Shown here one piece after another: positions 43,228 through 55,005 of a stretch of DNA of 64,000 bases. A program made the translations under genes and the position numbers. Where the stretch lies: assembly GCA_035771165.1 (NCBI GenBank), contig JAWNZC010000109.1, positions 1 to 64,000 on the forward strand. The letters are read 5' to 3'. The notes below the pieces were generated by a model. The model saw nothing but the letters and a program-made list of their open reading frames with translations, ran no database searches and was not told the origin of the DNA. This DNA is from Paragorgia papillata. Taxonomy: Eukaryota > Cnidaria > Anthozoa > Scleralcyonacea > Coralliidae. Each line of letters begins with the position of its first letter. Position 1 is the first letter of the stretch.

Positions 43228-43944
43228 ATATAGACGAGAGTGTTGCAGTCCTGTTGCTTCCAACATTGTTAAAAGATCGGAGTGCACCAAGTGATTTTAT
43301 AAAGATCTGCTCAGTAAGTTACATAGTAACATGTCAAGTAAAATTATTATTCTTTGATTTGGAATGGATAATACTGTAGAATCTTGATAGTAACTGGCCC
43401 CGATAGTAACTGGCCCTTCAAAAGTAGCCTTAAAGTTTTTGTTTGGATCCTAAATGTTTGGATGTGCACTTCTAAAAGGCAAATTTTAGAACAATACTTA
43501 TTTTATTTTTAGTATTTACAGTAAGTCAGTAGTAATATAAAATTCTTTCATATTTGAATAAAATTGTATTTAAGTGAACCACACTTTCTATGAGCAACTT
43601 TCTGTACTTCATTGACTTATATATACCAATTGTCCTTTTTAGGCTGAGGAAGATATTGATAAAATGATATCCAAAACAAAAGCACCAAGGCTTGTTGGAT
43701 CTGGTGGACTGGAAAATATTATCCCACTATACTTGGTGTCAGAGGGTGTTATCATTGCGAAGTTGAACAATGTTGGTCTGGCAACTGCATTGTCACTTCT
43801 TGTTGGTATCTATTATATTTTAACATGCAGTACCCTCCCAGTGGGAAAAACTTTTTCATCTTTTTGGAGGCAACATTGATGAACAATACTGTGGAAGCAA
43901 GGAAGAGAGTTTCGGTTAATAAACTTCTCAAAGATTTAGCTTAG
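43228..43944 (+). pseudogene. Captured last two exons of a cellular-type gene
   Basis: Exon 43228-43313 follows TTTGTATAG and ends with GTAAGTT. Its frame reads DESVAVLLLPTLLKDRSAP. Exon 43643-43944 follows CCTTTTTAG, reads EEDIDKMISKTKAPR and ends in a stop at 43944. One T is missing near 43820, which shifts the frame. The retained intron means DNA-level capture, not retrocopying. I do not know the function. It resembles the end of uncharacterised proteins that are multi-copy in aquatic animals, as far as I recall. A poly(A)-type signal is not obvious. Confidence 0.6.
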
Positions 43945-44524
43945 ACATTATTAGTTATATTAAGTGATTCGAAACTTTGCGTGGTGATGTTTATAGTTAT
44001 TAAAATAAATTTACGGTACAACCTGATGTGATGAAAAGTCTTTTATTTTGCTCATGTGCATGGCTGTACTGTAAATTTATTTTAATAACATTTATTTATT
44101 AGTTATATACTGTAGAATATTTTTATCTTTAGCATGTACATCTGTATATAGTTGGGGTTTTTTGAAAGCATGTCAACAAATATTTAACTTAAGGATTTGA
44201 AGTTTTGACGGTGTGTAAAACAAAGTTTTCGAATACATCATGCTATTTAAACATTTTATTATAGCTGACCTTTTGTTCTCGAGGCAAAGGACATCTTTAG
44301 AGCAAATTGTCATTCAGCTCTTAAGACATCTGGCTGAGCTATATATAATAAAATGTTTAAAATATACATGATGTATCCGAAAACTTTGTCTAAAATATTT
44401 AACATAATTTTCTGACTATTTATTTTGCATGAAATGAATTAAATCTTATTTTACTATTGTTAAATACATATAAATTAAAACATGCAACTTTGATTTATAA
44501 ACATTTTGTGTTTATTTTATATTT

Positions 44525-44930
44525 AGGAATAACTCTACTGGTAGAGTTAAAAACAACAGAGTTAAAATAGCTCCAACTTTGGAGTTAAAATAACTCTGTA
44601 AGTAGAGTTAAAAGTGATGGAGTTATAATAACTCAAAAAAAAAAGGGCGTTTTGAACCTTGAACCTTTTTTAAACAACTCTTTTTTGGAGTTAAAATAAC
44701 TCCAAAACAAGAGTGAATTTAACTCCTTTCAAAGAGTTAAAATAACTCCTTCAACAGAGTTATTATAACTCCATATTTGGAGTTAAAATGAATCCAAATA
44801 TTGGAGTTATTTTAACTCCGTCTATGGAGTTAAAATTGGGGGAGTTAAAATAACTCTGATAAACTGGGGCGTTTTGAACCTTTTTTTTAACTCCATTTTT
44901 GGAGTTAAAATAACTCCCTAGAAATAACAG
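44525..44930. repeat. Array of 15-bp palindrome GAGTTAAAATAACTC
   Basis: More than ten full or partial copies of the (G)GAGTT-x5-AACTC(C) type, spaced irregularly 15-40 bp apart. The segment GGGCGTTTTGAACCTT is present twice (44644, 44868). Palindromic subterminal arrays are typical transposase-binding regions of some DNA transposons. Confidence 0.8.
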
Positions 44931-44935
44931 TGTAC

Positions 44936-45465
44936 TGTTGTTTCCATTGTGGGTGCGAGAATCTGAACTGGAATCTTGTTTGACGTGGAATACATTTGGA
45001 CAAGGCTCGAGGATAGAAGGCCTTCCACTATGGAGAACGTGAGTCTTGAAGGACGAGATATCGTTGGGTTTGTGTGCACCGTCTAAACAAGCGTTGCCCA
45101 AGATGACCCATCCAAGGTCAAGTCGTTGCGCCCATGGAGCATTTCCTCTTCCATTACGCGACTCGTGTTTCTTGTGAAGTGGTGGTACGTCTCTTCCAAT
45201 CAATAGAAGTATCTCAGTTTCAGCTCTGACTTCAGGTATTTTGTCGGCAATCGAGCGGAGATGCGGGTGAGCCATAGCTACAGTCGGCGTAGGGATTTCT
45301 TCTTTGCTGTCTGGAATAGCATTGCATTCTATTATGGTTGGGAGGAGGTGAGTCTTACGTCCATCCAGGGATTCAATGACGAGGCCTTTGGCGTGCCTTC
45401 CCTCCATCGGTGTTAGGCCAGCACAAGTTTTCAATGTGTAGGTAGACGTCTCTCCATCTAGGTTT
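44936..45465 (-). pseudogene. BEL/Pao aspartic protease region
   Basis: On -: LKTCAGLTPMEGRHAKGLVIESLDG, then ILLLIGRDVPPLH and LGWVILGNACLDG, which are DUF1758/retropepsin-type Pao blocks. The catalytic DDQSN-like site (VVIDDQSNCSL, about 45500) lies at the end of the previous frame, before a TAG. Coding stops at the nested insertion. Confidence 0.8.
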
Positions 45466-45467
45466 AA

Positions 45468-46529
45468 CTATTCGAAAAACTGAGATTTGGCAAGAGAACA
45501 GTTGCTTTGGTCATCGATGACTACATAGGCTTGTATCTTGGTGTTAGGTTGATTCTCGACATACACATTGGCCAGACATATCTTCGAACATGATTTCCCA
45601 CCATGGGTGTTTCCACATATCTCAGTACAGGCTGATGTAACTTGGTTGGGCTCCTCGCCTTGCTGTTTAACCTCTTCCTGGCTCCCGTGTTGTCGTTGGT
45701 TGTCGTTACGCTCCTCGCTTTGACCTTGTACTTCCTTATCTATCTTCTTTGATTCAGGTGGTGTCCCTGTGTGAATTGCAGCCAAATGTTTTTCGCTCTG
45801 GCATTCTGTGCATTTAACAGTACACTTGCAATCTTTAGCCATGTGAGTGGAGGAGGCAACACAGCGGAAACATATATGATGCTGTCTCAATAGGTTTTTT
45901 CTCTCATCAAAGGGTTTGGCTCGAAAGGCACGGCACTTGTTTAGTGGGTGGGGTTTCTGGTGGATGATGCACCAATTGCTGAGATCTGGGCTTCGGTTCT
46001 TTTGGTCAGCAGATGTGCCATCGGTGATCTCAGTCTTGTAACTTTGCCTCGGTTTTGAAGTCGGATTTTTTAAACTGGGATTGTCCTTCTCGAAGGTGTC
46101 TATAGCTAGGTTTGGGTAATTTCTCTCGAGCGAAATATCTTGGATAAATTTGGCAAATTCGATAAATGGAGGATAATCAACATGGTGGTCTCTCTTGTAG
46201 CGAAAGGCTCGTCTCTGCCATCTGGTTTGAATGTCTCCCGGAAGTTTTGTGAGAATCGGTTTCAAGTAGATAGGTTCATCGAGAATCCTTAGACCTTGTA
46301 GACTTCCATCTTTCTTGGCACACTCTAGCTCCAGCAGCAGATCTCCTAGTTCCTGTAATTTCTTACTATCTTTGTACCCAATGTTTGGAAAGTCTGTCAA
46401 GGACAGCATTAGAACCACATCGTTCACCCAATTTCTTCCACACCTGGACCACTCCTTCGGCTGAATTTGTGATGTAGGCATTGCGCAGTCGTTGAATAAG
46501 CTTCCTTGAATTCTTGCTGGTGTATTCAA
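45468..46529 (-). CDS. BEL/Pao gag C-terminal part with zinc knuckles and protease start
   Basis: A 353-codon open frame. The capsid-like part (LLLELECAKKDGSLQGL, WQRRAFRYKRDH) is followed by the knuckles: CIIHQKPHPLNKC, CFRCVASSTHMAKDC (CX2CX6HX4C-like) and CTECQSEKHLAAIH. A polar Glu/Gln-rich linker leads to the protease site VVIDDQSNCSLA at the end. It binds the genomic RNA and builds the particle. It is part of a broken polyprotein, so the listed start is only the first Met of the frame. Confidence 0.82.
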   Translation of the reverse strand: MNTPARIQGSLFNDCAMPTSQIQPKEWSRCGRNWVNDVVLMLSLTDFPNIGYKDSKKLQELGDLLLELECAKKDGSLQGLRILDEPIYLKPILTKLPGDIQTRWQRRAFRYKRDHHVDYPPFIEFAKFIQDISLERNYPNLAIDTFEKDNPSLKNPTSKPRQSYKTEITDGTSADQKNRSPDLSNWCIIHQKPHPLNKCRAFRAKPFDERKNLLRQHHICFRCVASSTHMAKDCKCTVKCTECQSEKHLAAIHTGTPPESKKIDKEVQGQSEERNDNQRQHGSQEEVKQQGEEPNQVTSACTEICGNTHGGKSCSKICLANVYVENQPNTKIQAYVVIDDQSNCSLAKSQFFE

Positions 46530-46574
46530 TTATGAGGGAACGTTATTCACTGGGTGAGATGCTGACATTCCTTG

Positions 46575-47767
46575 TCATATTCTTAAAGGATTCTTCCTAG
46601 GTTCTATTTTGTTTGCTATGAGCTCTCGGCGAGCCATAAACTCAATGTAAGACTTCATAACTGGGTTTGGATTAGGAGGTGAGTTCATCTGGTTTGGTGG
46701 ACTGAACGCATCTGCTGTGGGGTCTAATGGTTGAGGAGGTGGTATCTGGTGACTCTGGAGGTGGTCCTGTTGGGTTGTTTGGTTAGTACCGAGAGGGCGG
46801 TCTTGGTGGTTAGGAAACGGATCAATACACTGGTTTTGAATGTAGTGCTGTACTCTCTGGCTAGCGTTTTCTTCAGGTAAGTCTAGTCTGCCTCTGAAGC
46901 CTAGTTCATCGTCTATAGCATTCGCTTTGGCAACAGCAACTGCTGCTTCTTCTTCAAGACGTAAACATTCTATTCTTGCTTGCTCGTTCATTTTTCTTCG
47001 AGTTAGGGCTAATTCTTGTTGTTGTATTAATAGCGCGGATTGGGATTCTAGAAAGGATCGCTTTTTCTGCATTTCGGCCTTTTTCATCGCTGCAGCAGCC
47101 TCAGCTCTGGCTTGTGCTCGGACCGCGGCAGACGATACCGAAGACGCGCGTGAACCGCGAGATCGCCACGAACCCATTTCTAGCAAAAGTTCCTTCTTAC
47201 GTTCACCCCCCTGCGATAGGGTCGTTTGCACAAATTGTTTATGATTTTCATAATTCCTTCCCATGTCTCGCGCTCTTGTTGACATTGAGGAGTACCAATA
47301 TACGCAAGAAAATCCACATATGACAACGACACAACTTGATAATCATGAAAGTTTGAACGTACCTTCGCTGTCCCTGAACGTAGTTCTTCGAGAGAGTCTG
47401 GCGACTGTTGAAGCTTCGATATGGCGTTGAATACTTTCTCCCATAGTTTCTCCAGTTTGATTCTGTCAGACTGTATTCGATTCTCGATCGATTTAGCAGA
47501 AGGCTTAGCGTTCCTTTTGGGCCGACTTGATAGTTCTTTATCCGTTGTAAGGCTCTCGTCTCTTTCCCCGTTTAACTCTTCGACCATTCTTGATGTTTGA
47601 GCAATGTCTTGTCCCCAAACGTCGACATTGCCAGTGTTCTCGCATGGTCGAGCAGTATTTACTTTTTCTCCTAACTTCGGTCTGTCGGAAGGAGGCTCAT
47701 CCTGCATTTCTTTGTTCATTTCAGCTTCGGTTACGGGTAGATCATCATCTATAGCGATACCATCCAT
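46575..47767 (-). pseudogene. BEL/Pao gag N-terminal part, frameshifted
   Basis: Frame 47180-47767 starts ATGGATGGTATCGC with acidic and then basic sequence (SSRPKRNAKPSAKSIENR). It shifts near 47230 into frame 46575-47285, which has a long Ala/Glu/Arg coiled coil (AEAAAAMKKAEMQKKR, LTRRKMNEQARIECLRLEEE). Stops near 46575 separate it from the next part. The start lies about 100 bp inside the 5' LTR, as expected for the first gene. Confidence 0.78.
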
Positions 47768-47869
47768 ACTACAAGTACGAGATCTTCTTCCACAACACGA
47801 TTGCTGTCTGACTAGGTTTGTCGAAACCTAGTTGGCCGTATTTTACGCAAAAAGCGTACCTCTTTTTAC

Positions 47870-48138
47870 TGTTCTGATCCTTCGGGCCACGGGGCCTTTC
47901 TCCAGCAGTATAACCAGCGATAAATTAAACAAAGAGTTTAATTCGATTTATTGAAGTGGTAAAAAGAGGTGCTGACTTAAGCCTAGCAAAGACTGAACAG
48001 CAGAATGAAATTGACAAGGAAAAGTACCCCCCCTGGCTGAATTAAAGAACCAATGAAATCCGCCAAATTAACAAAACGGCGGGAACAAAAACAAAGGCCA
48101 ATTTAGACCTAACTAAGCAAGGCCGCGAGGCCAGAACA
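47870..48138 (-). repeat. BEL/Pao 5' LTR
   Basis: 269 bp. It differs from the 3' LTR mostly by substitutions, for example GGGCCACGGGGCC against GGGACAGGTGGCC. Confidence 0.92.
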
Positions 48139-48143
48139 GCGAC

Positions 48144-48200
48144 CAATCAACATTTGAGGTAAGCCCACTTATAGTATATATATATATATATAAATTGTTA
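48144..48200. repeat. Hairpin repeat, copy 2, right part, and (TA)n
   Basis: CAATCAACATTTGAGGTAAGCCCACTTATAG-type sequence completes the hairpin broken at 39058 and runs into a TA tract (48175-48192). Confidence 0.85.
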
Positions 48201-49201
48201 CATAAATAAATTGTAAATAAAAACTGCTTCATCTTAGAACGTGCGCCGTACGCTTAGAAATCGCGACTTTTTCTTTCTTTTTGTTTGTCCGTATTTAAAA
48301 CTTGAAATGGAATAAAAAGTGCAGCTTATTTTCGGAAAGGGAAGGATAATAAGAAAAATAGGTACGCAATGCGTACATGCGTCTACGTTTCGGGCTACAG
48401 CATACATCATTTGCAAGCATGTGACATTTGACACCACCTTGGTTGATTTCCGTTAATTTCTAATACCCTTGCTAAAACAAACATGACGGTGAGCAGTGTG
48501 TCAACAGTGTTTGCCAAGCAAAAAGTCGACCAATATGATGATGGTGACGTCATGTGCAACAATCGATTCACATAATCTGATTTTCCTCATGATACATATC
48601 GTTTAATAAAAACAACTACATGTATATTAATTGCGATAAGACATAACTGACTACTATAGTAAGTAAATCCACATCACATGCACCAGGAGGAAAATTGAGT
48701 CTAGTTAATCAGATCATGTGATCATGGCCTTTGGTTGAAATAGTCATCAAACTGATCAAAGACACTGGCATGCAGTGTAAATGTGTAATTAATATAACAA
48801 TAGAGGACATAGCAATATACCAAATCAGGAAATGGCCAATTTAATTTCATAAAATATATATTAAAAACTTTTCAGAATGTTTGTTGATATTTGACTAGTT
48901 TAGCATGATAATTTGCTACTACATGTATACACATGCGGAAATAATACTGTCATAATAAGTTACATACTGGTTATATCTTGTCTGCATATCATTGCAATCA
49001 ATAACATAGCTAAAGCTGACACAGATTGTTTGCCTTCACTAAAACTGGTAGATTTTTGACCTTGGTCAATTATATAAACTGGATCCAGGATTTTCCTCAA
49101 TGTTAGTTACTTTCCTCAGTAATAATGCAACATACTTACACAATATATAACATACATTTGGTAGATGTTTGTCAAGCTCAATTACTCAGAAAAGATTTCT
49201 G
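48201..49201. other. Intergenic sequence
   Basis: AT-rich. No gene or repeat can be supported. Confidence 0.5.
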
Positions 49202-49276
49202 AGGCCCAGACGGGGTTCAAACCTGCACCGTTCTAATGACTGGTTAGATGCTCTAACCATCGATCCACTGAGGCTC
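49202..49276 (-). repeat. tRNA-derived SINE head
   Basis: On -: GAGCCTCAGTGGATCGATGG with A-box remnants (GGTTAGAGCATCTAACC), then GCAGGTTTGAACCCCG as B-box. The ends GAGGCCCAG/CTGAGGCTC pair partly. It is related in layout to the units at 23-24 kb but is a different family. Confidence 0.55.
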
Positions 49277-49365
49277 AGATGGAGAGCTAAGGTTGCAAAT
49301 TCAGTCATATGCGCTCCTTAGTGGTAGCGTTTGCATATGAGATGTAGTTAAAGTGATCTGATGAA

Positions 49366-49410
49366 CTAGTTGTACATGTACATGTACATGTACATGTACA
49401 TGTACGTATA
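49366..49410. repeat. (ACATGT)n microsatellite
   Basis: A self-complementary hexamer run, TACATG repeated about six times, then degenerating. Confidence 0.9.
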
Positions 49411-51296
49411 CATGTAGTGCATGTAGTACATTTACGAGCTTACACGTACCACTGCACTACATATACTGCACGTATTCCACTTTGTTAAGTTCGTTTAGTT
49501 TGAGTTATGTGATAATACACTACACAGATAAGGTCACAACTGTCACAAGCTATGAACACACAGTCAATATTTCTAAAACAGAAAACATAAAATTAGGTCA
49601 TTTAGGGGAAAACAGAGTATTTAATATAAAACTAGCCTGCGTAGCTGGCGGTTTTAAGGGGTTGGGGTCTAATATAAAACTGAATCAGGGTCCGTATCCT
49701 TTCTATATTTTGAAACGATAAACTGTTTTGTCTGTAACTGTCGGGCTTACAGTAACGTTGAGGACAAAATGCCTTGAGTTAAAAGTGAAACAACTGCAAA
49801 TAGATATTTCCTTTCAAACAACAATTACATGAGTCTATGATGATATATACAACCTAAAAGATAGCCCAGTACAACAGGCAATTTATATCATGTTTCCACA
49901 AGTTCCATAGAGATTAACGTATAAGTTATAATTATTTCCTTACCTTGATAAAATCGTATCTTCTCGAAATCAAAAGAAACAACTGGTTTTCAATGACTCA
50001 ATCGTTTGTAGACAAGATGGTACGAAGGTCAGTTCGACGCCATGTTCACTAAATCACATTACCCTGTTACTTACTTCGTTGCTACATCGGAGAACATAGC
50101 CACACCTTCGCTTATATTGGCTGTGTAATTCGCTCCGAACGTTTCGCGCGCTGATGAATCTGATAGAGGAAAACCAATAACGTCACAAAAGTGAATATAT
50201 AGTCGACAGCCAGCCAGATATCTCTGTACGGTACATAAGGGCTTTGGTATGTTTAAAATACATTACACTGACATATTATATATTGACATGACTTGTCAAA
50301 AAAATAATTTGCTCGAAATCTGTAATAATGACAGAGAACCCGCTCTACAACGGCCGTTCAAAGTAATGCTATTACAAGTCTCAACTCACTCAAGGTAAAC
50401 AATATGAAAGTTAAACTGTTAAAAGTAAGTTTGTTTTATATATTTAACGCAGTATTTTTAAAATTATAACCGAATTATCATATCACGATCGGAAATGGCG
50501 GCTGTCGAGGCTCGCGAAATACGGGCTGACCCGTATTAGCTACGCATGCGTAGAACGAATATCTTGCGTGTAAACGTCGTCAATACACGGCCGACAACTC
50601 ACTTGAGCCAGCACGCACGTGGATTGCGAACTGCCCCATGAAAGTGTCCGATTTTCTATGCGATTTCCGATCGTGTTATTACTGTCAACCCGCACAACCC
50701 TAATCTAAAGGCAGATTACAATTCTGGGCTGCCTGTGGTTCAGTCATGACATAATTTGCGCGGCGATAAAACTGCGTTGGTCATTCGCGCGCCAGACCCT
50801 TGTTAACCCCCAATGCTTATTACTGATAATACGTAAACTAAAGAAACTCGCGCTAGAGATTAAATTGACCATGCATATTTGCACGGAACGAATGCGGACA
50901 ACTGTACAGCGTATACCTTCAAGACCAACATTAACATCACTAAACACACCTTATTTATAGTGAAAACCAGTTCTCTGTCAAAACGACCGATTTCTAAGTG
51001 ATTATTGTACTATAAACTTTTAGGCCAAGTAAAAAAAAACCATATGTTTCGCGTCCCCGACCGCTTCCTTTTCCTTAGCCGCTTCCTTTTTATTTTTTTT
51101 GCTTGTTTTCCTGTCCAAATCCCTTCCAGCTAGCTAGAACTTTAGTTTTGTAGCTTTTAATTTGATTACTTGAAGTATCGCCACGTGAAATGACCGCGGG
51201 CTCATTCAAGGTTTTACTCGCTGACCAATTTCAACACTTTACGAACTGTTTCCAGCCATATTGGTAAAACGTCATCGTCACCGTACATGTACAGTT
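49411..51296. other. Intergenic sequence
   Basis: AT-rich up to about 50450, then more CpG-containing (50480-50700, with ATGGCGGCTG at 50494). No open frame with a recognisable product is seen. A first exon or CpG-type promoter near 50490 is possible but not supported by further exons. Confidence 0.4.
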
Positions 51297-51700
51297 AGGC
51301 CTGGTTTATACAGCGTGCTATAGACCACTTTCGTAATGGCCGCCGCTTTAAATATTCTTTTATGTGCATCTAAATTAGCCTTTCTAGCCTCGTTAGGGAG
51401 CAAATATTCTTTTGAATTGCAGACACGCAAACGAGGCCAGAAAGGCTTATTGAGATGGACACAAAAGAACATTTAAATTGGTCGTCATTATGAAAGAGGT
51501 CCATGAGCGGGCCGAACTAATTATTTGCCATAATTGGTTCGGTCATAGCATGCTGTATAAATCAATTTGGCTCGCTCTTTGAATTAGGTCCGCTCTTAAC
51601 CGTGCGGCACGGTTGTATAAATCGGACAGCGTTCTATCAGCGTGCCAAGACCGTTTTCATGTATAAATCGGACAGCGTTCTATCAGCGTGCCAAGACCGC
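51297..51700. repeat. Foldback-like repeat with 46-bp direct duplication
   Basis: TAATGGCCGCCGC...GCCTTTCTAGCCTCGTT (51335-51393) is inverted relative to AACGAGGCCAGAAAGGC...GTCGTCATTA (51431-51490). To the right, a 46-bp period repeats ATCGGACAGCGTTCTATCAG at 51620 and 51666. Borders GGTTTATACAGCGTGC and GCATGCTGTATAAATC suggest one non-coding transposon. Confidence 0.65.
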
Positions 51701-54252
51701 ACCAATTAATTTATTACTGTACTGTGTAGCCTTTGAACCTTTGCCTAAACTTACTTTGAAAAAAGAAGACCCCGCTTCACTGCTTTTTGCTGCAAATCCG
51801 GACGAGGAACATGTTGTTTTTTTACTTGGCCTTAGGCCTTTTAGGAAATCCCATGACCAGACCGACGAAACGAATTGCACAAAAATTGCACGCAAAACAA
51901 CGTAATTCTTAGACCAACATTCTACCCTCTATAATGGTTCTGTTCACGACGTTGCTGCGATCACTTCAACATTTTTACGGTGACGACGTTTATTCGAACG
52001 CTGATCAAAAGTGAACAAAACGTTTTTGCTTGACCTAACTTCACTCCTACTAGGAGTGTTTATACTCGCGCTTCAATGGAAAAATGAATATCCAGAGGTC
52101 ATCAACACATCGGTAATATAGAATTTCACTATAACTCTAAAATAAAGTTGTTCTATTCAGAACCATAGCCATCCCAATTTGCTCAAAAACGGGTCGTAAT
52201 ACCTGTTACTTGAGATGTGTCCACACGCCTACGTCATAGGTGTCTGACCACGCGATGGAATTTCGCACTCTTCGAGTCGTTTCACGTGAACTTCGAAGAG
52301 TCGTAGTTCGAAAAATATGCGACGAAATGATGCCAAACTTCGTGAGATTACCTTTCACAAGTATATTTTACATTTAGTACAAAGAAATCGTATACCATTT
52401 TTTCATGTCATAGACACTTTAAGTTGGAATTTGGTGCCAACACTATCGACGTCACATCCAGTAATATTTTTATAAGGAGATCAGGTGTGGTGAGTACGCA
52501 ATTTAAGTGTTGAAATACTCTTGCATCGCTGCTATAGTTTATAAAATAACTCGTGTATTATTTGAGGTTGAAACAACTCTAGTGCTGGAGTTCAATGCGA
52601 CATGTGTTTCAACAACTGAGTCTTCCTATTTGATATATACAATATTTCATATATCACTTAAGCCGTTTCAAGTCGATCCGTTGCCCAATGACGTACTTAT
52701 ATATAGTATTAAACCATGTTGAAACTGATCACCGACACGCTAATTTGGGATTGACACGATTTTTACCGCTTTTAATAAATATATTGAGAAACAGCACGCA
52801 TCGGCTAATTTAATTTCGAAAGTAGAGCGTTGCCGAAGCAACATCAGTGTTATTATCTTTAAGATGGTGTACTACCGAAATGGTATATACGAATCAATGG
52901 CATTAGCTTTGAACACCAAGCGGATCACTTGTCTGAATTTTTAACCAATCGCAGCACAGAAAACTACTAGTACTGCCTTCGCAGAGGTCCGCCTACGATT
53001 TAACCAATCAGAAATTAGAAATTTTGATCCGCCACTGCTATCAAGCTTTGTTTGATCCGACCTTCATATGTGGAGCGAACCTAGTTAGTTTAAATTTAAC
53101 ACGGATTTATTATATGTCATACGTTTTAAGAATTCCATCCTTGATCCTAAAATAGCTTCAACTGTAGATATAAAATTCTTGAAGACGTTAACTGACTCAA
53201 CTGACGAACACTCGGGACTAAGCTTAATCAGCCCCAAATGACCAAACACTTTTGCGCCGTCTGGCTTATATCTTATCCAACCTCGTTCCCAGGGCCTTTT
53301 TGCAATTGTGCAGGCGGGAAAAGCCCTGGGGTGTAATAAATTATAATACATTTGGTATCTTCGAATAAATTGACTGTGCTTCGTCGATTTCTGTTTAAAA
53401 ACAGGAACCTCTCTTCGTATTGTATAAAACCGCTTCATGTAAAGCGATTTGAATACTTGTTACATTACATAGAGATCGATCTCTTCATCGTCCAAGCAGC
53501 CATCAAAACGACCAGCTCAAGCTGAACAAGCGAAATTAGGGATTGCGGTAATTAAGAAGCTAACTTTCCAAGCCGCTTATATAAAAAGTTCAAGAAGTAA
53601 CAACGGCAGAAGCTCCCGCGCAGTTTCTTCTACCAAAATCACAGGAAGAGACAAACATGACTCACCTTCCTGGAATTCACCAGTTGTTGACCGACATTTA
53701 GAAGAAAAAAATAAGTCTAGCGTCAAAGTGAAACAGTGTGCTTTCATCTGTTAAGTCATCTATCGCAGACCAGATGAAATCAGCCCGCAAGCGTCTTTGC
53801 AAACGTTGGGATGGTTAGTGTTGTGTGGCAACAGCTACGCAGAATCATAAGGAATTTGATTTTGATAATGAAATGAAATGAAATGCGGAGTGAAATGAAA
53901 ATAGACGTACCTTTTCTCATAGTTTAACGCAGTGTCTGGCCGCAAGAATACGCCCGTTCAAGCAGCAAATCATGAATTAAGTGTAAAGTATAGCTTTCTT
54001 TGTTCGGTCTTCGTGGATGCACTTGTCATCGGACCACCCCACCCCACCACCCCGGGGAGACATGGGATATATGTGGGGAATGGTTAGGGATTTGCCTGTC
54101 AAACTTCCCTCCCCCCATGGGTCGCGGTATTAGTGCGGTTTCGACATTGTGCAAATATGATGACTGAGTGACACAATGGAACATCAGGTACATGTTGGGG
54201 TGCAACATATTGACAGAAGGGAGACTGGTCAGGTCACAAGTACAAACGCAAT
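51701..54252. other. Intergenic sequence
   Basis: No gene is supported. The - strand frame 53085-53438 (117 codons) overlaps GC-richer repeat-like sequence (CTCGTTCCCAGGGC at 53281) and has no recognisable domain. GC-rich purine/pyrimidine runs at 54030-54120 (CCACCCCACCCC, CCCTCCCCCC) are of low complexity. Confidence 0.4.
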
Positions 54253-54276
54253 TGTCGATACCGAAAAAAGATAGCG
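54253..54276. mobile_element. MITE left end, split by the foldback element
   Basis: TGTCGATACCGAAAAAAGATAGCGGCGG resembles the left end of the MITE at 13036. The remainder, from ACATTAACAACTAAACAATG on, is at 57010-57190. Confidence 0.65.
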
Positions 54277-54329
54277 GCGGTATATGGGGCGCCAAGTGTA
54301 AATTTATTATTTAGCAAAATACTTGTCAT

Positions 54330-54810
54330 ATTTTCCATTATATATAAATAAGTGATTGAAAAGAAACGCTTATTTATATATAATAAATTTTAACGGACTT
54401 CATTATTTACAAATAATTAAGGTTTTCAAGTTATGATTTATATATAATTAAAGTTGCAATATTATTATTTACTAATAATCAAACGTGTTAATAAATTATT
54501 TATAAATAATTATGTTTTGCAAAGATATTATTTACATATAATGAGTTACTTTTACGCTGATTATTTATATATAAGTAAACCGTCAATAACTAGAAATTCA
54601 TTATTTATATATAATGAAATGGACGCCATCACAAAAAAGATTATTTATAAATAAGAAAAGGCTAACACGGTTAGTTCTATTATTTACATATAATGAAATA
54701 GGCATCTTAAAAAAATTATATATAAATAAGGAAAAGTAACACGTGTGCCCAAATTCATTATTTACATATAATGAAATGAACGATGTCTTAAAAACATTAT
54801 TTATATATAA
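54330..54810. repeat. Subterminal array of TTATTTATATATAAT palindromes, left arm
   Basis: About ten variants (ATTATTTACAAATAAT, TTATTTATAAATAA, ATTATTTACATATAATG and others) are spaced 40-60 bp apart, each followed by unique sequence. The mirror array is at about 56475-56955. Regular palindromes in a subterminal zone are candidate transposase-binding sites. Confidence 0.8.
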
Positions 54811-54917
54811 TAGATTTACAAAATGCGAGATGTAACGCGCCAAGTGTAAATTTATTATTGGCGCCATATTCGGCCTTGGTAACCAGGTCTTCCCGGAATA
54901 TCACAGATAAATAAAAT

Positions 54918-55005
54918 ATGGCTGATCAAGAAAGTCTGTCGCGTACGATCTCTGAGGCCGTTTCTCGTGCTGTTAATGAATCAATTAATTCATTGTTTCC
55001 CTAGG
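54918..55005 (+). CDS. Short mirrored first exon, left copy
   Basis: ATG 54918 opens MADQESLSRTISEAVSRAVN and runs about 28 codons to CCCTAG, just before GTAAGTGAAG, a splice donor. The right arm copy on - (56369 to about 56282) has the same sequence but reads CCCCAG|GTAAGT with no stop before the donor. The serine/glutamate-rich helix is not a known domain. It is probably the first exon of a transposase-type gene whose remaining exons were lost when the element became palindromic. Confidence 0.5.

Larger units (their letters stand above)
42870..44935. mobile_element. Insertion splitting BEL/Pao pol, carrying host-type exons
   Basis: The BEL protease reading ends at about 44935 and resumes as RT at about 42860. 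The DNA between is unrelated to BEL. It contains a two-exon gene fragment on + (43228-43944) and an array of GAGTTAAAATAACTC at its right end. The right border reads ...TCCCTAGAAATAACAG next to BEL codons. The left border is uncertain by tens of bases, and no target duplication was found. Confidence 0.7.
39059..48138 (-). mobile_element. BEL/Pao LTR retrotransposon, 9.1 kb including nested insertion
   Basis: LTRs at 39059-39326 and 47870-48138 (TGTTCTGATCC...GGCCAGAACA) are flanked by the 5-bp duplication GCGAC (39054-39058, 48139-48143). Genes run on - in the order gag, protease, RT, RNase H, integrase, as in BEL/Pao. The coding regions have several stops and shifts, the LTRs differ at more than a dozen positions by eye, and pol is split by a later insertion (about 42870-44935). 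It is an old, inactive copy. Confidence 0.92.

Noticed and set aside
50480..50560. Possible first exon with ATGGCGGCTG and CpG context
   Set aside because: No splice-linked downstream exon or recognisable peptide was found.
53085..53438. 117-codon ORF on -
   Set aside because: No recognisable domain, and it overlaps sequence that looks repeat-derived. It is not supported as a gene.
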